From: JAGSOU01 sp049974865
GTDB taxonomy: Bacteria > Pseudomonadota > Alphaproteobacteria > Rhodobacterales > Rhodobacteraceae
Length of the DNA: 64,000 nt
Direction of reading: 5' to 3'
NCBI GenBank assembly: GCA_049974865.1
Contig: JBNGCX010000007.1
Span: forward strand, 19,604-83,603
Shown: piece by piece, positions 16,018 to 22,477 of the stretch
Position numbering within the stretch: position 1 is the first letter of the stretch
Layout: each line of letters starts with the position of its first letter
Position numbers and translations under genes: made by a program
Notes under the pieces: model-generated
What the model was told of the DNA's origin: nothing
Databases searched by the model: none
Seen by the model: the letters and a program-made list of their open reading frames with translations, nothing else

Positions 16018-16275
16018 ATGAAACCTGTTGAACTCTACACCACGCCCACCTGCGGCTTTTGCATGATGGCCAAGCGCCTGCTGTCCCAGAAAGGGGTCAG
16101 CTTCTCGGAAATCGACGTCGCACGCGAGCCCGAGCGCCGGCAGGAGATGATGACCCGCGCCAATGGCGGCTACACCGTGCCGCAGATCTTCATCGGCGAG
16201 ACCCACGTGGGCGGCTGCGACGAGCTTTACGCGCTGGAGCGTTCCGGCAAGCTCGACCCGCTGCTGCAGGCCTGA
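16018..16275 (+). CDS. grxC: Glutaredoxin 3
   Basis: 85 residues, the full length of the bacterial Grx3 family. It reduces protein disulphides and mixed glutathione disulphides using glutathione. The active site is CGFC (PTCGFCMMAKRLL) rather than the more common CPYC; the TVP cis-proline motif (GGYTVPQIFIG) and the GGCDEL glutathione-binding motif are intact. It lies 3 nt upstream of a Nit1-like amidase, a glutathione-linked pairing. The C-terminus is hydrophilic. Confidence 0.93.
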   Translation: MKPVELYTTPTCGFCMMAKRLLSQKGVSFSEIDVAREPERRQEMMTRANGGYTVPQIFIGETHVGGCDELYALERSGKLDPLLQA

Positions 16276-16278
16276 GCC

Positions 16279-17112
16279 ATGCGCGCCGCCCTGCTCCAGC
16301 TCAATTCCAGCGACGACCCGGACGAGAACCTCGCCACGGTGCGCGCCGGGATGGCGCAGGCGGCGGGCGAGGGCGCCGGGTTCATCCTGACGCCCGAGGT
16401 GACGAACTGCGTCTCGGCCAGCCGGACGCACCAGCGCGAGGTGCTGCACTGCGAGGGCGACGACCCGGTGCTGGCCGGGCTGCGGGACGAGGCCGCCCGG
16501 CTGGGCGTCTGGCTGCTGATCGGCTCGCTGGCGCTGAAAACGCATGATCCGGACGGGCGGTTCGCCAACCGCTCCCTCGTGATCTCGCCCGAGGGTGAGA
16601 TCGTGGCGCGCTATGACAAGATCCACATGTTCGACGTGGATATCTCCGAATCCGAGACCTTCCGCGAATCCGACGGCTTCCGCCCCGGGTCGCGCGCCGT
16701 GGTGGCCGACACGCCCTTCGCGCGGCTCGGGCTGACCGTCTGCTACGATGTGCGCTTTCCGCATCTGCACCGGGCGCTGGCCAAGGCCGGGGCAGAGGTG
16801 CTGACCGTCCCGGCGGCCTTTTCGCCGGTGACCGGGGCCGCGCATTGGGAAAGCCTGCTGCGCGCCCGCGCGATCGAGACCGGCTGCTACGTGCTGGCCC
16901 CCGCGCAATGCGGTACGCACAGGGCCAGCCGGGGCAAGCCGCGCCAGACCTGGGGCCACAGCATGGCCGTGGCCCCCTGGGGCGAGGTGTTGCTGCAGGC
17001 GGGCGACGCCCCGGGCATCCACTATGTCGAGCTTGACCGCGCCGAGGTCGACAGGGCACGTAAAAGGGTGCCCGCCCTGACCCATGACCGCGAGTTCGAG
17101 CTGCCGACGTGA
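16279..17112 (+). CDS. Carbon-nitrogen hydrolase, Nit1-like (probable deaminated-glutathione amidase)
   Basis: 277 residues. The nitrilase-superfamily triad is present as Glu in LTPEVTN, Lys in RYDKIHMFDVD and Cys in LTVCYDVRFPHLHRAL. The stretch around the cysteine and the following VPAAFSPVTGAAHWE and ETGCYVLAPAQCG strongly resemble eukaryotic NIT1, a repair enzyme that hydrolyses deaminated glutathione. The neighbouring grxC gene, 3 nt upstream, supports a glutathione context. The stop overlaps the next gene's GTG. Another omega-amidase-type substrate cannot be excluded. Confidence 0.82.
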   Translation: MRAALLQLNSSDDPDENLATVRAGMAQAAGEGAGFILTPEVTNCVSASRTHQREVLHCEGDDPVLAGLRDEAARLGVWLLIGSLALKTHDPDGRFANRSLVISPEGEIVARYDKIHMFDVDISESETFRESDGFRPGSRAVVADTPFARLGLTVCYDVRFPHLHRALAKAGAEVLTVPAAFSPVTGAAHWESLLRARAIETGCYVLAPAQCGTHRASRGKPRQTWGHSMAVAPWGEVLLQAGDAPGIHYVELDRAEVDRARKRVPALTHDREFELPT

Positions 17113-17558
17113 ACGACACCACCGAATCCGAATCCCTGGCCGTCTCGCTGTTCGGCGAGCTGTTCATGGCCGACCAACTGGCCCGCAGCCGGCTGAGCAA
17201 GGCCCTGCCCAAGGGCATGGAGCTGAGCCATTTCACCGTGCTCAACCACCTCGCCCGCCTCAACGAGGAACGCAGCCCGGCGCAGCTCGCCCAGGCCTTC
17301 CACGTCACCCGCGGCGCGATGACCAACACCCTGAACAAGCTGGAATGGGCGGGGCACGTGCATATCCGCCCCGACTGGGACGACGCGCGGCGCAAGATGG
17401 TCTCGATCAGCCCGGCGGGCCGGCAGGCGCGCGACGCGGCGATCGCCGCGGTCTCGCCGATCATCCAGGAAGTGGTGGCCGATATCGGCGCCGACAAGGT
17501 GCGCGCTGCCCTGCCGGTGCTGCGCGCCCTGCGCCAGCGGCTGGGCGAGCCGGGCTAG
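17109..17558 (+). CDS. MarR-family transcriptional regulator
   Basis: 149 residues from a GTG at 17109 overlapping the amidase stop. A winged helix-turn-helix is seen as LSHFTVLNHLARLNEERSPAQLAQAF followed by the recognition helix HVTRGAMTNTLNKLEWAGHV and a wing (IRPDWDDARRKMVSISPAG). MarR proteins are dimeric repressors that usually sense small phenolic or oxidising compounds. Position at the end of a grxC-amidase run suggests it controls that operon; no operator is identified. It shares its stop with ubiG in a CTAG at 17555-17558. Confidence 0.85.
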   Translation: MNDTTESESLAVSLFGELFMADQLARSRLSKALPKGMELSHFTVLNHLARLNEERSPAQLAQAFHVTRGAMTNTLNKLEWAGHVHIRPDWDDARRKMVSISPAGRQARDAAIAAVSPIIQEVVADIGADKVRAALPVLRALRQRLGEPG

Positions 17559-18301
17559 GCTGGCTTCACGCTGGCGGTGACGTAGTTCACGCTGAGGTCG
17601 CGGTCGGACAGCTTCCACTGCCACGAGACCGGGTTGAAGACGAAGCCCTTGCGGTCCACCGGCCGCAGGCCCGCCTGTTCCAGCAGCGTGTAAAGTTCAT
17701 CCGGCGTGATGAACTTGTTCCATTCATGCGTGCCCTTGGGCAGCCAGCGCATCACGTATTCCGCCCCCACGATGGCCACGGCAAAGCTCTTGGGGTTGCG
17801 GTTGATGGTCGAGCAGATGTGCAGCCCACCCGGTTTTAGCAGTTGCCGGCAGGCCGTCAGATAGGCCAGCGGATCGGCCACATGCTCCACCACCTCCATG
17901 TTCAGCACCACGTCGAACTGCTCGCCCACCGCGGCCAGCGCCTCGGCGGTGGTGTGGCGATAGTCGATCTCCAGCCCCGACTGTTCGGCATGGATGCGGG
18001 CAACGGGGATGTTGCGCTCGGCGGCATCGGCGCCCACCACCTTGGCGCCCAGCCGGGCCATGGGCTCGGACAGCAACCCGCCGCCGCAGCCGATATCCAG
18101 CAGGCGCAGCCCTGCAAACGGCTTCTCCTGCGCCAGGTCGCGGTCGAACTCGGCCGCGATCTGGGACGTGATATAGTCCAGCCGGCAGGGATTGAGCATG
18201 TGCAGCGGCTTGAACTTGCCGTTGGGATCCCACCATTCGGCCGCCATGGCCTCGAACTTGGCAACTTCGGATTGGTCGACGGTGGTCTGGGCGGCTTGCA
18301 T
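17555..18301 (-). CDS. ubiG: Ubiquinone biosynthesis O-methyltransferase (3-demethylubiquinol and polyprenyl-catechol)
   Basis: 248 residues from the ATG at 18301, preceded by AGGGAGCAAGCG; the open frame extends upstream but the family start (AKFEAMAAEWWDPNGKFKPLH) fixes this one. The SAM motif is RLLDIGCGGG (66-75), followed by GADAAERNIPVARIHA. UbiG methylates two hydroxyls in ubiquinone synthesis at the inner membrane face. It is divergent from pip, with starts 71 nt apart, and convergent with the MarR gene through a shared CTAG. Confidence 0.94.
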   Translation of the reverse strand: MQAAQTTVDQSEVAKFEAMAAEWWDPNGKFKPLHMLNPCRLDYITSQIAAEFDRDLAQEKPFAGLRLLDIGCGGGLLSEPMARLGAKVVGADAAERNIPVARIHAEQSGLEIDYRHTTAEALAAVGEQFDVVLNMEVVEHVADPLAYLTACRQLLKPGGLHICSTINRNPKSFAVAIVGAEYVMRWLPKGTHEWNKFITPDELYTLLEQAGLRPVDRKGFVFNPVSWQWKLSDRDLSVNYVTASVKPA

Positions 18302-18372
18302 CGCTTGCTCCCTTCGGGTCTTTTGGTAGGGCGCCCTTACCGGCGCGCTCACTGGCGTTATATAGGGCGAAT

Positions 18373-19362
18373 ATGGACAAGTCCGCAGGCCAAAAACGCG
18401 CAACGCATTATCTTTTCCCGCCGATCGACCCGTTCGACCAGCGCATGCTGGACGTGGGCGACGGCCACAAGATCTATGTCGAGCAATGCGGTAGCCCCTC
18501 GGGCATCCCGGTGATCGTGCTGCATGGGGGCCCGGGCGGCGGCTGCAGCCCGGCGATGCGGCGCTATTTCGACCCCATGGACTACCGCATCATCCTGTTC
18601 GACCAGCGCGGCTGCGGCCGTTCGCGTCCGCATGCCAGCGTCGAGGCCAACACCACCTGGCACCTGGTGCGCGACATCGAGACCATCCGCAAGACGCTGG
18701 GAATCGACCGCTGGGTGGTCTTCGGCGGCAGCTGGGGCGCGACTCTGGCGCTGATCTACGCCCAGGCCCATCCCGACCGGGCGGCCTACCTGATCCTGCG
18801 CGGCGTGTTCCTGATGACCCAGGCCGAGCTGAAATGGTTCTACGGCGGCGGCGCCGGGCAGTTCTGGCCCGACCTCTGGTCCCGCTTCGCCGAGCTGATC
18901 CCGGCGGACGAGCAGCACGACATGATCGCCGCCTATCACAAGCGCCTGTTCTCGGGCGACATGATGCTGGAGACGCGCTATGCCCGCGCCTGGGCGGGCT
19001 GGGAGAACGCGCTGGCCTCGGTCGCCCACGAGGGGCCGGTGGGCGAGGCGCCGGCGCAATACGCCCGCGCCTTCGCCCGGCTGGAGAACCACTACTTCCA
19101 GAACGCCGGCTGGCTGGAGCGCGACGGACAGATCCTGCACGACCTGCCGCTGATCCAGCACATCCCGGCCACCATCGTGCAGGGCCGCTACGACATGATC
19201 TGCCCGCCCACCTCGGCCTGGCGGCTGGCGCAAAGCTGGGGCCGCGCCGAGCTGCGGATGGTGCCGCTGGCCGGCCACGCCCTGAGCGAGCCGGGCATCA
19301 GCGCCGAACTGGTGCGCGCCACCCGCGGCGTGCAGCGCCAGGCGGTGGCGCTGGGGCTCTGA
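18373..19362 (+). CDS. pip: Proline iminopeptidase
   Basis: 329 residues. An alpha/beta hydrolase that removes N-terminal proline from peptides. The oxyanion motif is HGGPGGGCSP, the nucleophile is Ser120 in GGSWGATLAL, and the C-terminal PLAGHALSEPGI carries the catalytic histidine. The conserved Arg-rich FDQRGCGRSRPHAS loop is also present. Upstream, TATATAGG lies only 7 nt before the ATG, so the mRNA may have a very short or no leader; AGGG five bases before ATG could still act as a Shine-Dalgarno. A weak heat-shock-like box (CTTA-N17-GTTATATAGG, 18336-18366) is present. Confidence 0.93.
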   Translation: MDKSAGQKRATHYLFPPIDPFDQRMLDVGDGHKIYVEQCGSPSGIPVIVLHGGPGGGCSPAMRRYFDPMDYRIILFDQRGCGRSRPHASVEANTTWHLVRDIETIRKTLGIDRWVVFGGSWGATLALIYAQAHPDRAAYLILRGVFLMTQAELKWFYGGGAGQFWPDLWSRFAELIPADEQHDMIAAYHKRLFSGDMMLETRYARAWAGWENALASVAHEGPVGEAPAQYARAFARLENHYFQNAGWLERDGQILHDLPLIQHIPATIVQGRYDMICPPTSAWRLAQSWGRAELRMVPLAGHALSEPGISAELVRATRGVQRQAVALGL

Positions 19363-19368
19363 TCCCTC

Positions 19369-19467
19369 CTTCTTCTTGGTCGAAATACTCCCGCCGGAGG
19401 CGTCCGGCCCTTGCCGCAGGCCGCGCGGGCCGAAACCCGGGGAATGAGTATTTTCACCAAGAAGAAG
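19369..19467. repeat. Large imperfect inverted repeat downstream of pip
   Basis: The arm 19369-19390 (CTTCTTCTTGGTC...ATACTC) and the arm 19446-19467 (GAGTATTTTCACCAAGAAGAAG) match in reverse complement at 20 of 22 positions, around a 55-nt GC-rich spacer. Similar CTTCTT...ATACTC elements recur in many Rhodobacteraceae genomes, as I recall them, so this is probably a member of a dispersed repeat family. It forms a large hairpin after pip and before the rimP promoter. Confidence 0.65.
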
Positions 19468-19486
19468 GGGCAGGGGGCGCTGGCCC

Positions 19487-19515
19487 TTGAACTTGGGGGG
19501 ATTGCGGCGTATATC
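19487..19515 (+). promoter_or_regulatory. Promoter of the rimP-nusA-infB operon
   Basis: TTGAAC (19487-19492) and TATATC (19510-19515) are separated by exactly 17 nt. Transcription would begin near 19522, giving a leader of about 85 nt before the rimP ATG at 19608, with a terminator-like hairpin inside it. Confidence 0.5.
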
Positions 19516-19570
19516 GCTTTTCAACAGCGGCGCGCTGGTCTCCACCCCCAACGCTCCACCGGGAAATACC

Positions 19571-19594
19571 AACGGGCCGCGCGCCCGTTTTTTT
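19571..19594 (+). terminator. Intrinsic terminator in the rimP leader (possible attenuator)
   Basis: AACGGGC (19571-19577) pairs with GCCCGTT (19583-19589), followed by a T run to 19594. It lies only 13 nt before the rimP start and downstream of the predicted operon promoter. GGCGCGC at 19529-19535 could pair with GCGCGCC at 19579-19585 and disrupt the stem, which is the arrangement of an attenuator. It could instead end transcripts coming from pip. Confidence 0.6.
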
Positions 19595-19607
19595 GTGTTT
19601 GGAATTC

Positions 19608-20201
19608 ATGAACGACCTGATCGCCAAAGCCGCCATCGACCGGCGCCTCGCCGAGATCCTCCAGCCCGTCATCGAGGGCATGGGGTTTGAACTTGTCCGC
19701 CTGCGCCTGATGGGTGGCAAGACCAAGACCCTGCAGATCATGGCCGAGCGCCCCGAAGGCGGGATCGAGGTCGATGATTGCGCCGAGATCTCGACCGCCG
19801 TCTCCGCCGTGCTGGATGTCGAGGACCCGATCGAGGACAACTACACGCTGGAGGTCTCCAGCCCCGGGATCGACCGGCCGCTGACCCGGCTCAAGGATTT
19901 CGACACCTGGGAGGGCTACGAGGCCAAGATCGAGACCTCCGAGCTGATCGACGGGCGCCGCCGTTTCAAGGGCGTGCTGGCCGGGACCGAGGGCGACGAG
20001 GTGCTGATCACCATCGCCGAGGGCACGATCGGGCTGAAATTCGACTGGCTGTCGGACGCCAAGCTGGTGCTGACGGACGAGCTGATCACCGAGATGCTGC
20101 GCCAGCGCAAGGCGGCCGGCATCGTGGACGAAGACGCGTTCGACGAGATCGAGACCGAAGACAACGACGCGCCCGACGGCGCGGCTTCCGAGGAGAACTG
20201 A
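19608..20201 (+). CDS. rimP: Ribosome maturation factor RimP
   Basis: 197 residues from the ATG at 19608 (MNDLIAKAAIDRRLAEI). RimP assists 30S subunit maturation. The N-terminal domain has the LQPVIEGMGFELVRLRL motif and the middle has the VEDPIEDNYTLEVSSPGIDRPLTR signature of the family. The C-terminal tail is acidic and longer than in E. coli. It is the first gene of a tight run (rimP, nusA, ylxR, infB) with one base between its stop and the nusA start. Its leader carries a terminator-like hairpin. Confidence 0.94.
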   Translation: MNDLIAKAAIDRRLAEILQPVIEGMGFELVRLRLMGGKTKTLQIMAERPEGGIEVDDCAEISTAVSAVLDVEDPIEDNYTLEVSSPGIDRPLTRLKDFDTWEGYEAKIETSELIDGRRRFKGVLAGTEGDEVLITIAEGTIGLKFDWLSDAKLVLTDELITEMLRQRKAAGIVDEDAFDEIETEDNDAPDGAASEEN

Positions 20202-20202
20202 G

Positions 20203-21822
20203 ATGGCAATTACCTCTGCAAACCAGCTGGAGCTGTTGCAAACCGCCGAGGCCGTGGCCCGCGAGAAGATGATCGACCCCGACCTGGTGGTCCAGGCGAT
20301 GGAGGAAAGCCTCGCCCGTGCCGCCAAGTCGCGCTACGGCTCGGAGATGGACATCCGGGTCCATATCGACCGCAAGACCGGCAAGGCGACCTTCACGCGC
20401 GTGCGCACCGTGGTGGCCGATGACGAGCTGGAGAACTACCAGGCCGAGCTGACGGTCGAGCAGGCCAAGCAGTACATGGAAAACCCCGAGGTCGGCGACG
20501 AGATCCGCGACGAGGTTCCGCCGGTCGAAATGGGCCGGATCGCCGCCCAGTCGGCCAAGCAGGTGATCCTTCAGAAGGTCCGCGAGGCCGAGCGCGACCG
20601 CCAGTACGAGGAATTCAAGGACCGGATCGGCACCATCATCAACGGCGTCGTCAAGCGCGAGGAATACGGCAACGTCATCGTCGACGTGGGCCGCGGCGAG
20701 GCCATCCTGCGCCGCAACGAGAAGATCGGCCGCGAAAGCTATCGCCCCAACGACCGCATTCGCTGCTATATCAAGGACGTTCGCCGCGAGGCGCGCGGCC
20801 CGCAGATCTTCCTGTCGCGCACGGCGCCGGAATTCATGGCCGAGCTGTTCAAGATGGAAGTGCCGGAAATCTATGACGGCATCATCGAGATCAAGGCCGT
20901 GGCCCGCGACCCGGGCAGCCGCGCCAAGATCGCCGTGATCTCCTATGACGGGTCGATCGACCCGGTGGGTGCCTGCGTGGGCATGCGCGGCAGCCGCGTG
21001 CAGGCCGTGGTGAACGAGCTGCAGGGCGAGAAGATCGACATCATCCCGTGGAACGAGGACCAGGCGACCTTCCTCGTTAACGCGCTGCAGCCCGCCGAGG
21101 TTTCCAAGGTGGTGATCGACGAAGAGGCCAACCGCATCGAGGTGGTGGTGCCCGACGACCAGCTGAGCCTGGCCATCGGCCGGCGCGGCCAGAACGTGCG
21201 GCTCGCCAGCCAGCTGACCGGGCTGGACATCGACATCATGACCGAGGCCGAGGAATCGGCGCGCCGCCAGGCCGAGTTCGAGGAGCGTACCAAGCTGTTC
21301 ATGGACACGCTGGACCTGGACGAGTTCTTTGCCCAGCTTCTGGTGGCCGAGGGCTTCACCTCGCTCGAAGAGGTGGCCTATGTCGATGTCGACGAGCTGC
21401 TGGTGATCGACGGCGTGGACGAGGACACCGCGGCCGAGCTGCAGGCCCGCGCCCGCGACCACCTGGACGAGATGAACCGCAAGGCGCTGGAACATGCCCG
21501 CGAACTGGGCGTCGAGGACAGCCTGGTTGATTTCGAGGGGCTGACACCCCAGATGATTGAGGCACTGTCAGAGGACGGCGTGAAAACGCTGGAAGACTTC
21601 GCCACCTGCGCCGACTGGGAGCTGGCCGGCGGCTGGACCACGGTCGACGGGCAGCGCGTCAAGGATGAGGGCGTGCTCGAGAAATTCGACGTCAGCCTTG
21701 AAGAGGCGCAGAACCTCGTGATGACCGCCCGCATCCAGCTGGGCTGGGTCGACCCGGCCGATCTGGAGCCCGAAGAGGCCGCCGAAGGCGAAGAGGGCGG
21801 GACCGAGGAGGCCGAGGCCTGA
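20203..21822 (+). CDS. nusA: Transcription termination/antitermination factor NusA
   Basis: 539 residues. NusA binds RNA polymerase and modulates pausing, termination and antitermination. In order: N-terminal polymerase-binding domain, S1 domain (IGTIINGVVKREEYGNVIVDVGR), KH1 and KH2 (VGACVGMRGSRVQAVVNEL and LAIGRRGQNVRLASQL), then two acidic helix-hairpin repeats at the C-terminus. The end is a Glu-rich tail. It starts 1 nt after rimP. NusA commonly autoregulates its own operon, which fits the terminator in the leader. Confidence 0.96.
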   Translation: MAITSANQLELLQTAEAVAREKMIDPDLVVQAMEESLARAAKSRYGSEMDIRVHIDRKTGKATFTRVRTVVADDELENYQAELTVEQAKQYMENPEVGDEIRDEVPPVEMGRIAAQSAKQVILQKVREAERDRQYEEFKDRIGTIINGVVKREEYGNVIVDVGRGEAILRRNEKIGRESYRPNDRIRCYIKDVRREARGPQIFLSRTAPEFMAELFKMEVPEIYDGIIEIKAVARDPGSRAKIAVISYDGSIDPVGACVGMRGSRVQAVVNELQGEKIDIIPWNEDQATFLVNALQPAEVSKVVIDEEANRIEVVVPDDQLSLAIGRRGQNVRLASQLTGLDIDIMTEAEESARRQAEFEERTKLFMDTLDLDEFFAQLLVAEGFTSLEEVAYVDVDELLVIDGVDEDTAAELQARARDHLDEMNRKALEHARELGVEDSLVDFEGLTPQMIEALSEDGVKTLEDFATCADWELAGGWTTVDGQRVKDEGVLEKFDVSLEEAQNLVMTARIQLGWVDPADLEPEEAAEGEEGGTEEAEA

Positions 21823-21844
21823 TCGCAGGCCTCGGGAGCGCAGC

Positions 21845-22477
21845 GTGGGACGCGGTGGCCGGAAAACAGAGCGCGACGGGTCTGAGCGTCGCTGCGTCGT
21901 CACCGGCGAGGTGCGGCCGAAGGCCGGGCTGATCCGCTTCGTGGTTGGGCCGGGCGACGTGATCGTCCCCGACCTGATGGGCAAGCTGCCCGGCCGCGGG
22001 ATCTGGGTCTCGGCCGACAGGGCCGCGCTGGAACAGGCGGTAAAGAAGCGCCTGTTCGCCCGCGGCGCGAAACAGGCGGTCACCCTGCCCGACGACCTGA
22101 TCGGACAGGTCGAGGCGGGGTTGCTGCGGCGGGTGACAGAGGGTCTGGCCCTCGCCCGAAAGGCCGGCGACGCGGTTGCCGGCTATGAAAAGGTCAAAGG
22201 CTGGCTGGGCAGCGGCGAGGCTGCCGTTTTGATCCAGGCCAGCGACGGATCGGAGCGCGGCAAGAGCAAGCTGCGCCCACCCCCCGGGGAGGGGACATAT
22301 ATCGGTTGCCTGACGTCGGACGAATTGGGTTTGGCTTTCGGGCGGGAACATGTGATACATGGCGCGCTTCGCGCTGGCGGACTCACGACGCGTGTTGTAG
22401 AGGATGCAGCCAAGCTTTCAGGCGTGCGCGGAAAGGACGGGGGCCAGTCCCCTGCGAAAGGTACGAAGACCATATGA
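21845..22477 (+). CDS. YlxR-family RNA-binding protein fused to an L7Ae-like domain
   Basis: 210 residues from a GTG at 21845. The N-terminal YlxR domain is recognised by ERRCVVTGEVRPKAGLIRFVVGP and GKLPGRGIWVSADR. The second half (AGLLRRVTEGLALARKAGDAVAGYEKVKGWLGSGEAAVLIQASDGS) resembles an L7Ae/L30e-type RNA-binding fold. YlxR proteins are typically encoded between nusA and infB; their role is not fully settled. It overlaps infB by ATGA. Confidence 0.87.
   Translation: MGRGGRKTERDGSERRCVVTGEVRPKAGLIRFVVGPGDVIVPDLMGKLPGRGIWVSADRAALEQAVKKRLFARGAKQAVTLPDDLIGQVEAGLLRRVTEGLALARKAGDAVAGYEKVKGWLGSGEAAVLIQASDGSERGKSKLRPPPGEGTYIGCLTSDELGLAFGREHVIHGALRAGGLTTRVVEDAAKLSGVRGKDGGQSPAKGTKTI

Noticed and set aside
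18336..18366. Third heat-shock promoter upstream of pip
   Set aside because: CTTA instead of CTTG and G instead of C at the start of the -10; too far from consensus to call, and pip is not a known heat-shock gene.
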